A DNA stretch of 35,640 nucleotides from a virus. The notes below the pieces were generated by a model. It worked only from the letters and a program-made list of their open reading frames with translations. It searched no databases and had not been told where the DNA came from. Position numbers and translations under genes: made by a program. The stretch is from positions 1-35,640 of IMG/VR virus record IMGVR_UViG_3300045131_001801; one strand, 5' to 3'. Position 1 is the first letter of the stretch. The number at the start of each line of letters is the position of its first letter. Of this stretch, positions 22,419 through 29,025 are shown piece after piece.

Positions 22419-24131
22419 ATGCGCCGTCAACTATTAACTCTTAGTTATTACCTCTTAACTCTCTCCCCCGTCTTCTCCCAGTCCGTGATTCGCACGCTCG
22501 CCTGGGAACTCGACACCGCCCGGCCCGCGCTCCAGGAGTGGGCGCTCGTGCGCGGCGAGACCGTTGACATCGAATGCCGCTATCTCGCGGGCGCGTCGGC
22601 CATGGACGTGCGCGGAGCGACGGTCGTGCTGCACGCCCGTACGAACGGCATGCCCGCCGACCTCTCGTTCCAGGTCACGGGCCGCGTCGGGCGCGTCAGC
22701 TCCACCAACCTCGCGGCGGTTGGCTGGGTCACGGTGCGCCTGCGTCCGGATCTCGACCTTCCGCACGACGTGACGCGCTGCACCTTCAGCCTCGACACCT
22801 CCCTCGACGCCGCCCGCAACCTCGTGGCCACCGGCCTGCTGCGCCTGTCCGGCGACCCCACGGGCGTCACGCCTATGGCGCTCGCCGCCGGAGTATACGA
22901 CGCCAGGGGCAGCGCGCAAACCGTCAGCAACGCGCTTGCGGCGGCCCTGCAATACGCGCTGACATCCTCCATCCCTGCGCAGATCGCCAACGCGACACCC
23001 GCCGTGCTGGCCGCTGCGGCCTTGGCGACCAGCCAGACGGTGGCGCTTGCGATCAGCAACCTTCCCCCGTCCGGACTATCGGCTGTGACCGTGACAGGGA
23101 TCGTCACGGCGGCAGTCAGCAACTCGCTCGCGTCGCTTCCGCCCGCGCCGACCGGCGTGCCGGTGTGGATCGGCACGGACGGCAGCGATTTCGCGACCGT
23201 CGAGCCGGGGCCGGTATTCGTCGCGTGGAATAGGACTCAAGCAGGTTGGCACGCGACTCCTGAAGCGGAAGGCATAGACACCTCCGTTCTTCCCTTCCCG
23301 CTCGCACTCGGTGAATACGGTTTATTTATTGTACTCAGGAACCCCGATGACACCTTCGGCATATATTACGGATCGGACTGGCGGAAAGATTCGGTAGATG
23401 ATTTTTCAATCACGAATTTCACCTTGTTGAACGTCAACGATCAAAGAGGGGTGGATGTGCATTACAGGCGTGCGGCGACAAACTATGTCACCCGCCTCGC
23501 GACGACAAACGACTTGTCCCTGCTCCTTACGACCGCCAGTCTCGAAGAATGGTGGGACACGAAACAGGCGATCATCAACAACCAGTCATTTTTATCCGCG
23601 CTGCGCCTCGCGACTCCGGACGGCTCGCGCTGGATCGACGCCACCGGAGCCGTCTGGACGGTGACGGTCGCCCCAGCCACAACTACCAACATGTCGTTAT
23701 CGCCAGGCTTCGGCTACGTCAATGCTAATTCCGACTTCGTAGCGCCGTCTCAGAGCCAATACACGCTCCCGTTTGTCGACGGTGACTGGCAGGGCTATAT
23801 CGTCAATTCTGCGACCGGAGAGTACGGCGTCTACCAGTCGGTTGACGGCATGGAGTGGCGCAATTCCGACTATGCTGGAAATGTCCTCGACCTGACGAAT
23901 CTGACCGGCTGGGCCGGCGCGTACACCCACGTCGGCTACGCCACGGTCAGCATTCAGGCAGTCGGAACCGCAGTCACCTCACGCGTAGACACCGTCGCCC
24001 TGCTGTCCGACATCGCCGGACTGTCAAGCGCCTGGACAAACTCCCTGCTCTACGCGAGCAACGGGACAAACTACTACCCGCGCTGGGACTCGGCGCTGCA
24101 AACCTACGTGGTCATGGGGGTGCCTCAATGA
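22419..24131 (+). CDS. Fibre/baseplate-like protein with repeat-encoded N terminus
   Basis: A 570-residue protein from ATG 22419 (AGGAG upstream). Residues 1-22 (MRRQLLTLSYYLLTLSPVFSQ) look like a signal peptide, but codons 4-15 are a heptamer repeat tract. Residues 25-155 form an IgG-like beta domain (RGETVDIECRYL; VRGATVVLHARTNG; GWVTVRLRPDLDL) similar in layout to the N-terminal domain of BppU-type baseplate proteins. An Ala/Thr-rich helix with VSNALAAALQYAL and a C-terminal beta part follow. A virion adsorption part is the best guess; export is the alternative. It overlaps the next gene by 4 bp. Confidence 0.65.
   Translation: MRRQLLTLSYYLLTLSPVFSQSVIRTLAWELDTARPALQEWALVRGETVDIECRYLAGASAMDVRGATVVLHARTNGMPADLSFQVTGRVGRVSSTNLAAVGWVTVRLRPDLDLPHDVTRCTFSLDTSLDAARNLVATGLLRLSGDPTGVTPMALAAGVYDARGSAQTVSNALAAALQYALTSSIPAQIANATPAVLAAAALATSQTVALAISNLPPSGLSAVTVTGIVTAAVSNSLASLPPAPTGVPVWIGTDGSDFATVEPGPVFVAWNRTQAGWHATPEAEGIDTSVLPFPLALGEYGLFIVLRNPDDTFGIYYGSDWRKDSVDDFSITNFTLLNVNDQRGVDVHYRRAATNYVTRLATTNDLSLLLTTASLEEWWDTKQAIINNQSFLSALRLATPDGSRWIDATGAVWTVTVAPATTTNMSLSPGFGYVNANSDFVAPSQSQYTLPFVDGDWQGYIVNSATGEYGVYQSVDGMEWRNSDYAGNVLDLTNLTGWAGAYTHVGYATVSIQAVGTAVTSRVDTVALLSDIAGLSSAWTNSLLYASNGTNYYPRWDSALQTYVVMGVPQ
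22429..22463. repeat. AACTCTT heptamer tract encoding a hydrophobic N terminus
   Basis: Five 7-bp units AACTATT, AACTCTT, AGTTATT, ACCTCTT, AACTCTC begin ten bases inside the gene at 22419 and encode QLLTLSYYLLTLS. Confidence 0.8.
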
Positions 24132-24856
24132 TTCGTTCGATCGTGATGCTGATCGCCGTTGCCGCTCTGCGCTCGCTGGCTAATCCGATTCCCGGCAGCG
24201 CCTGGCTGATGACCGATGGTGTAGAGGTCTATCCTAGCAACACCGTGGCGACCCCCGCCCAGGTGTCGCAGGTAGAGGGCACCGCGACCGAAGCGAGAGG
24301 CGTCGCTGAGGCTGCGGCTGCAATGGCCGCAGCGTGCGCCTCGAAGGTGGAGCTATTCAGCAGCAACTACGTCGTCACCTCGACCGTTTACGTGCAGAGC
24401 GTCGGTGCCGTCGCCTACGATCCCAGCAACCAGACCATGCGCGTCATCGGGCTGTCAGCGACGGCCACCAACCTGGTGATTGTGGCGACTGTGGCGCAGC
24501 TTCCGCTTGTCCCGCCCGCGCTGGACTGGCGGCAGACGCTCGGAAGCGGAGGGGCCTGGTCGAACGTCACGGCGACGGTACAGAGTGTGGATGTCCCGGA
24601 GGGTGCCACAAACGCCGTCGCCGCGTACGCGTTCACGCTGGCGCGTCCTGACGGCGGCAGCGCCTACTTCCGAGTTGTCGACAACTCAACCGGAGCGAGC
24701 GGCAGCGGCCTCTACTGGGTTGTCTTCGGCGGGCTGGTGGTCGACGGGCATAAGGGGGCGTCGGGAACAATCACCAACGTGGTCGGAAGCGTAACGAACT
24801 TCTATCGCAAGGTGGGCGGGATCATCGTCGAGCCCGAACCGCTGGGAGGGTTCTGA
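24128..24856 (+). CDS. Exported/fibre-associated protein, 242 aa
   Basis: Start ATG 24128 overlaps the previous gene (ATGA). Residues 1-19 (MIRSIVMLIAVAALRSLAN) form a clear signal-peptide-like segment. An Ala-rich helix (EATEARGVAEAAAAMAAACAS-like, about 48-70) is followed by a beta-rich domain with many Val/Thr/Asn residues and a Gly-rich end. The helix plus beta domain layout is fibre-like. No family recognised. Overlaps the next start by one base. Confidence 0.6.
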   Translation: MIRSIVMLIAVAALRSLANPIPGSAWLMTDGVEVYPSNTVATPAQVSQVEGTATEARGVAEAAAAMAAACASKVELFSSNYVVTSTVYVQSVGAVAYDPSNQTMRVIGLSATATNLVIVATVAQLPLVPPALDWRQTLGSGGAWSNVTATVQSVDVPEGATNAVAAYAFTLARPDGGSAYFRVVDNSTGASGSGLYWVVFGGLVVDGHKGASGTITNVVGSVTNFYRKVGGIIVEPEPLGGF

Positions 24857-25713
24857 TGCACTGGCAGCTTGCGCTTATCATCGCGTTCATTTTGCTCTAC
24901 CTGCTGGTTCGGGCGGCGGAGTCGCGGGCGTTGTGCGACATGTGGTCTGAGCTGCGCCGACTTTGGCGCGTAGCCGGTGTTCCGGGCCGTGCGCTGGCCA
25001 TCGCCGCCCTGATCCTTGCGACGCAGTCCGCTGGCAGTAAGGGCATCGCCCCCGTCACGAAACTGATGCGCATGGTCTTCTGGACGCCCGGATCGCCGTG
25101 GCAGCTTATGACGGCTGCGTCCGACGCCGACGCTGCTGCTGCCGCTGTAGGGCAGGCAACAGACGATCTGACCGCGGCATCCGCTGCCACCAACTCGGCT
25201 ATATGGACGCTGTCTTTCGACTGGCATGCGCCCGAGCGGCTGCCGTACCACGATCAGCAGAACGTGCTCGCCTACGTGCCGTGGGTGTTCCCCACGAACA
25301 TCGGCGGCGTGGCGTATGAGGATCATTGCGTGGCGTTCAACGCGGTCGCCTCCACGAATCCCGCCGTGATCATGATCGAGTATGCCCGCCGGTTAGACGA
25401 CGGCACGGTCGAGCGGCACACCTCCGGCGTGGTCACCTCCAGCTATCCGCACACGCGCACCGTTGCCCTGGAGTCCGGATCGTACGAATGCTACTGGTTC
25501 CGTTGCGCGGTTCCTGTCCCCTACACCAACAGCGTCAGGGACTGGAGCGGCGAGGCGCTATTCGGAGCGCCGTACGACAGCGGCAAAGGATTCGATCTGT
25601 TGGGCACACTGGTGGTCGATGACGGCAATGAAGTGTGGGTCGGTGCGAACACCAACATGGTGTTCTGTGGCACGACCAACATCGTCCGCAACGGGGCGAT
25701 CACGGAGGACTGA
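24856..25713 (+). CDS. Membrane-anchored protein, 285 aa
   Basis: The protein begins with a strong transmembrane helix (WQLALIIAFILLYLLVRAAE, about 3-22), a second hydrophobic segment follows at 45-58 (GRALAIAALILATQ), then an Ala-rich helix (about 87-112) and a beta-rich C-terminal domain with Tyr, Trp and Asn (for example RTVALESGSYECYWFRCAVPVPYTNSVRDW). The helix plus beta domain resembles the preceding two gene products, so the three may be paralogous fibre-like modules with different membrane anchors. GGGAGG precedes the ATG. Confidence 0.6.
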   Translation: MHWQLALIIAFILLYLLVRAAESRALCDMWSELRRLWRVAGVPGRALAIAALILATQSAGSKGIAPVTKLMRMVFWTPGSPWQLMTAASDADAAAAAVGQATDDLTAASAATNSAIWTLSFDWHAPERLPYHDQQNVLAYVPWVFPTNIGGVAYEDHCVAFNAVASTNPAVIMIEYARRLDDGTVERHTSGVVTSSYPHTRTVALESGSYECYWFRCAVPVPYTNSVRDWSGEALFGAPYDSGKGFDLLGTLVVDDGNEVWVGANTNMVFCGTTNIVRNGAITED

Positions 25714-25714
25714 C

Positions 25715-25960
25715 ATGAAAACGATTATCGCCATAGCTGTGATGTTTTCCACCATCGTCCAGGCCGCTCAACCACAGCAACCCGCGCTGACCGGCAAGCG
25801 CCGCGCAGAGTTCCAAGGATCCAAAATCATCGAAAAAGCCGAGCGGAAAAAGACCGGAAAGAAAGGCGCGACCAACGAGTGGGAGTCAGCCCGTTCGTTT
25901 CCCATCATGTTCGCCCGACCCACTCTCATCAAAAAACCTAAAAAGGAGACCAGACCATGA
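25715..25960 (+). CDS. Small exported basic protein, 81 aa
   Basis: Start ATG 25715 has GGAGG at the end of the previous gene; a longer upstream frame is a shadow. A signal peptide (MKTIIAIAVMFSTIVQAAQ) is followed by a very basic mature part rich in Lys and Arg (AERKKTGKKGATNEWESARS, KKPKKETRP). Unknown function. A basic periplasmic peptide could bind the cell wall or nucleic acid. Overlaps the next gene by 4 bp. Confidence 0.6.
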   Translation: MKTIIAIAVMFSTIVQAAQPQQPALTGKRRAEFQGSKIIEKAERKKTGKKGATNEWESARSFPIMFARPTLIKKPKKETRP

Positions 25961-26364
25961 AACGCACACTCGCAATGCTCGCACTCGCCTCGGCGATGAT
26001 ACTCGGTTCAGGCTGCACGTCGGTCACAGAGGGGAAAATCAAGGCAGGCGGAAGCTGGGCTAAGGAGTACTACAACTCAGCCAACGTCGCCGAAATCTGG
26101 ACGATTGAGAATACGAATACCAATCAGGTGTGCGAGTTCACCGTCAAGAATTTCACACGCTTCACGATGAACACTCCGGTTCCTCCGAAGTCGGTTATTC
26201 CTCGCGATCCGACGTGGGGCGAAGGTCTGTTCGATATGATCAAGACGGTCGCTCCGTACGCGTTCATGGGTTATATCTTCAGCGGAGCAAACTTGGGCGG
26301 TGGGACTACGGCAAGCTCGACGACGATTAACCAGGCTGCGGCAGCGACAGCCGTGACGCCCTGA
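25957..26364 (+). CDS. Lipoprotein, 135 aa
   Basis: A signal peptide with lipobox LGSGC places the lipid-bearing cysteine at residue 21 (MKRTLAMLALASAMILGSGC). The mature part has a beta-rich region (AEIWTIENTNTNQVCEFTVKNFTRFTMN) and a Gly/Ala/Thr-rich C terminus with a weak hydrophobic segment (APYAFMGYIFSGANLGG). AAAGGAG precedes the start. Surface or periplasmic lipoproteins in prophages often cause superinfection exclusion or help lysis (Rz1-type); neither is established here. Confidence 0.65.
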   Translation: MKRTLAMLALASAMILGSGCTSVTEGKIKAGGSWAKEYYNSANVAEIWTIENTNTNQVCEFTVKNFTRFTMNTPVPPKSVIPRDPTWGEGLFDMIKTVAPYAFMGYIFSGANLGGGTTASSTTINQAAAATAVTP

Positions 26365-26377
26365 TAGGAGTCCGTCC

Positions 26378-26527
26378 ATGCGCAACCCAAACCTTTTCTT
26401 CGCCCTGATGGCCGCGTGCTTCCTCGCCGCGATCTGCGGCAGTTGCTCAGGCTGCGCCCTTTTCGTTCCCGAGGGTGAGGCGACCTTCTGGTCAGAGCCC
26501 GCCTCTGCGACGGAGGCGCAGCCATGA
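26378..26527 (+). CDS. Small lipoprotein, 49 aa (Rz1-like size)
   Basis: ATG 26378 with AGGAG eight bases upstream opens a 49-codon frame ending at TGA 26525-26527. The product has a hydrophobic signal (MRNPNLFFALMAACFLAAICGSC) with several cysteines that could serve as the lipidated residue (AICGSC or SGC), and a short acidic mature tail (VPEGEATFWSEPASATEAQP). It overlaps the DUF1353 gene by 4 bp. Size and neighbourhood are like Rz1-type spanin lipoproteins, although the tail is acidic rather than proline-rich, so that is only a suggestion. Confidence 0.6.
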   Translation: MRNPNLFFALMAACFLAAICGSCSGCALFVPEGEATFWSEPASATEAQP

Positions 26528-27054
26528 GCGAAATCAACACCCTCTCTTACGAGGTAGCCCCGCCCGGATCTCCGGACAAGTTCCGGCTGACCGAAGACGC
26601 GCACTCCGTCTGGTCGGGCGTGCCGCGCTGGATCTGGGAGATCGTCGTGCGCAAGGCCGTGCGCCTCGACAACGGCTATGTCGTGGCCTATCTGTGCGAG
26701 GGCAAGCGCGAGCTGCACGCCTGCATCTTCCGGGGTTTTTACTTCGCCATCAGTGTAGCGCCCTCCTTCCGGCGCTCGCTGCCCGCCGCCGTCTTTCACG
26801 ACTGGCTGTACGCCAACGCCGCATTGCTGGCCGCCGCGTGGGGCTGCCCTCGCCGCACGGTGCTGCACCTGGCAGACCACTGGTTTCTCGCCCTCATGCG
26901 GGCCACGGGCTTCCTGCTCAAGCGCACGTACTTCTGCGCTGTGCGCATCTGCGGCTTCGCCTTCAATTCGCTTTTCGGACAGTCCGAAAAACGCGCCGAC
27001 CCTCCTGGTGCAGGGCCGCGCGAAACAAACAAGGAGGATACACACCATGCTTAA
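26524..27054 (+). CDS. DUF1353 family phage protein
   Basis: The 176-residue product matches the DUF1353 pattern: an N-terminal beta part (VVRKAVRLDNGYVVAYLCEGK), a GFYFAISVAPS segment, then AAVFHDWLYANAALL (the family's HD-LY motif, about residues 95-110) followed by ADHWFLALMRATGF and an aromatic helix (TYFCAVRICGFAF). DUF1353 proteins occur across tailed phages, often in or near the lysis region, and their function is not established. The HDWLY and ADH-F motifs resemble a metal or catalytic site. Overlaps the small lipoprotein by 4 bp and the next gene by 8 bp. Confidence 0.75.
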   Translation: MSEINTLSYEVAPPGSPDKFRLTEDAHSVWSGVPRWIWEIVVRKAVRLDNGYVVAYLCEGKRELHACIFRGFYFAISVAPSFRRSLPAAVFHDWLYANAALLAAAWGCPRRTVLHLADHWFLALMRATGFLLKRTYFCAVRICGFAFNSLFGQSEKRADPPGAGPRETNKEDTHHA

Positions 27055-27547
27055 GTTGATGACCTTTGCCGCAGGCCTTGCGCTGTGCGGCATTCTTTTC
27101 AGCCCGCAGTTGGCTGCGGCGGGGCCTGTGCCTTTCGACGGCGACATCACGATTGCCGCCGCCGACACCTCGGCGACCGAGGGCGTGCCTCTGTCCGCCG
27201 CCGCCTGCGAGATCGAGCGCATCGTGTTTTACAACTCGGGCGCGGCGACCTGCGCGGTCAGCGTGGCCGTGACGGATATCGGCGTCTCGACCGCGCTCGA
27301 CACGTTCGCGCTGGCCGCCACGTCAGGTGCCAGCCAGTACCCGCCGGGGCGGCAGCGGGTCACGTATGAGCAGACCGCAGTCGTAACCGGCAATGTGGCA
27401 ATCGTTCGGCTGACTTCTAGCACGAACTGGGTGCCGATCCTTGCCCGCGACCTGACCATTACGGTCGCCAAGCCGACCAACGCAACGGACTGCGTGTACT
27501 TCTACCGCGTCTACACCCGTGACCCCGGACGCCTCCCAGGCAATTGA
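27047..27547 (+). CDS. Exported or structural protein, 166 aa
   Basis: Start ATG 27047 with AAGGAGGA upstream. A signal peptide (MLKLMTFAAGLALCGILFSPQLAAAG) precedes a beta-rich mature domain with alternating Val/Thr/Ala (FDGDITIAAADTSATEGVPL; TCAVSVAVTDIGVSTALDTFALAATSGA; DLTITVAKPTNATDCVYFYRVYTRD). Such all-beta secreted proteins are unusual for a virion. It is the last gene of the 22419-27547 block, which closes with a hairpin. Confidence 0.6.
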   Translation: MLKLMTFAAGLALCGILFSPQLAAAGPVPFDGDITIAAADTSATEGVPLSAAACEIERIVFYNSGAATCAVSVAVTDIGVSTALDTFALAATSGASQYPPGRQRVTYEQTAVVTGNVAIVRLTSSTNWVPILARDLTITVAKPTNATDCVYFYRVYTRDPGRLPGN

Positions 27548-27550
27548 CCT

Positions 27551-27585
27551 GCGGGGCGCGTGCAGCCTACATGCACGCGCCCCGC
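27551..27585 (+). terminator. Hairpin closing the exported-protein block
   Basis: A perfect 14-bp GC-rich stem (27551-27564 with 27572-27585) and a 7-base loop lie three bases after the stop codon. The bases following are C-rich rather than T-rich, so termination efficiency is uncertain. The loop is flanked by TGCA-N7-TGCA, as at 178 and 35528. Confidence 0.6.
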
Positions 27586-27595
27586 CCCGCTCCCC

Positions 27596-27630
27596 AACTA
27601 TTAACCATTAACTCTTAACTATTAACTCTC
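27596..27630. repeat. AACTATT/AACTCTT heptamer tract up to a start codon
   Basis: Five 7-bp units AACTATT, AACCATT, AACTCTT, AACTATT, AACTCTC abut the ATG at 27631 directly. No Shine-Dalgarno site is present for that gene. Confidence 0.85.
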
Positions 27631-28425
27631 ATGTTGTTCTCCTCGCCCACCTCCATCGACGCCGCGCTCAAACACCAGCACGCCAAGACCGTGCTGCCCA
27701 CGTCGCTGTCGTCGGGCGAGATCGCCGAGCAGTGGCCCGCCGAGGTGCGCCGCCATTCCGTCTTTTCCGCCCGCACCACACACGAGGGCTACATCAAAGA
27801 CTTCGCCCGGATGCTCAAGAACCTCGTGTCCGGCGACGCGGTTGAAGATCCGGCCACGGGAGAGCTTCGCCCGCGCGGCAAGGGCGAGGGCTTCAATCCC
27901 AGCCTGGTGCGCACGCGCATGCAGAACTACCTCAAGGAGACCGGCTATACGCCCGACACCGGCACAGAGGGCAGCCTGACCGATCTCTCCAGCGACCGCC
28001 GCGTTGACCTCATCATCGACACGCAGACCAAAATGGCGCAGGGTTACGCCCGCCACGAGGCCGCGCAAGATCCGGACGTGCTCGAGGACTTCCCCGCCGA
28101 CGAGATGTACCGGCAGCGCGACAGCAAGACCAAGCGCGACTGGGACATCACGTGGAACGCCGCCCGCGAGTCCCTGGGCGAAGCCACCAGCGCCAGCCTG
28201 GCCACCGGCAGGGACGGCCCGTTCGTCGCGCTCAAGAACGATCCCATCTGGACGGCCATCAGCCGCTTCGGCAACCCCTATCCTCCGTTCGACTACAGTT
28301 CCGGCATGTGGATTCGCGACGCGGACTACGATCTCGCCGAGCGCCTCGGCGTGCTCAAGCATTGGAAACCCGATCCTCGGCACTCTCCCTTTTTTAATCC
28401 CGCACAGGAGGGAGGCGTTGAATGA
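27631..28425 (+). CDS. MuF-like minor head protein, displaced
   Basis: The 264-residue protein resembles the C-terminal half of MuF/gp30-type head morphogenesis proteins: a region with DTQTKMAQGYARHEAAQDPDVLEDFPADEMYRQRD, then DWDITWNAA, a KNDPIWTAIS segment and the end FGNPYPPFDYSSGMWIRDADYDLAERLGVL, like the NPYPPF-SGM signature at the end of this family. In Mu the F gene lies between portal and protease; here it lies 10 kb downstream of them. It should sit inside the head near the portal. No Shine-Dalgarno site; overlaps the next gene by 4 bp. Confidence 0.65.
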   Translation: MLFSSPTSIDAALKHQHAKTVLPTSLSSGEIAEQWPAEVRRHSVFSARTTHEGYIKDFARMLKNLVSGDAVEDPATGELRPRGKGEGFNPSLVRTRMQNYLKETGYTPDTGTEGSLTDLSSDRRVDLIIDTQTKMAQGYARHEAAQDPDVLEDFPADEMYRQRDSKTKRDWDITWNAARESLGEATSASLATGRDGPFVALKNDPIWTAISRFGNPYPPFDYSSGMWIRDADYDLAERLGVLKHWKPDPRHSPFFNPAQEGGVE

Positions 28426-29024
28426 TCAGCTCATCCATCCGTATCCGCGACACGCTGACGCCCGCCATGGTGGCAGCCGGTGCCCAGGTGCAGCCGGGCC
28501 GTCTTGCTAAAATGGCATGCCGTTATGCGGAGGCCGTTTTCAAATCCCATTTTGAAAAGCTGTCTCGCGTGCGCCACCGCGCTGGCATGGCCCATAATTT
28601 TTATGATACGGCGTCGAGGTCGACCTACAGTCAGGCCAGCGGAGATACCGCCTTCGTCATTGTACGGGCACCCACAGGCCTGCGGCAGCGCTACAAGGGC
28701 GGCACCCTTAAGCCCACCAAGGTCTACAAGCTTCGCAACGGGCGCACGTACAGCGCCCTGTGGATACCGGTCGGCGCGGCGGTCGGACGCACCGGCGGCG
28801 ACTTCCGTGGCCAGCTCGCCGTGATCTGGAACGCGGGCACGCAGAAGGGAGTGGCCATCGACAGGAAAACGAAGGCCGTGCTCTTCGCGCTGGTGGGCAG
28901 CGTGCGACAGGAGCCCGACCCGAGCGTTGTGCCCGACATGAACGACCTGCGCCGCGAAGTCATCACGAATGTCGCCAAAAATCTCGGTCTCGCCTGGCAG
29001 CGGAAACAAACACAGGAGCAGTAA
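28422..29024 (+). CDS. Virion morphogenesis-like protein (Mu G position)
   Basis: The 200-residue product follows the MuF-like gene with a 4-bp overlap and GGAGGGAGG upstream, the order F-G of Mu. It contains an N-terminal helix (RLAKMACRYAEAVFKSHFEKLSRV), a beta region (DTAFVIVRAPTGLRQRY; RTYSALWIPVGAAVGR) and a basic helical C terminus. It is comparable to phage virion-morphogenesis or tail-completion proteins. The assignment is by order and rough layout only. Confidence 0.5.
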   Translation: MISSSIRIRDTLTPAMVAAGAQVQPGRLAKMACRYAEAVFKSHFEKLSRVRHRAGMAHNFYDTASRSTYSQASGDTAFVIVRAPTGLRQRYKGGTLKPTKVYKLRNGRTYSALWIPVGAAVGRTGGDFRGQLAVIWNAGTQKGVAIDRKTKAVLFALVGSVRQEPDPSVVPDMNDLRREVITNVAKNLGLAWQRKQTQEQ

Positions 29025-29025
29025 A

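Noticed and set aside
21018-24131. Possible contractile tail (sheath gene)
   Set aside because: Only a tube-like gene is present; no 450-500 residue sheath-like protein occurs between the terminator and the fibre genes.
5968-27630. Heptamer tracts as CRISPR or microsatellite arrays
   Set aside because: There are no spacers, units are too short and degenerate for CRISPR, and each tract has only four or five imperfect units.
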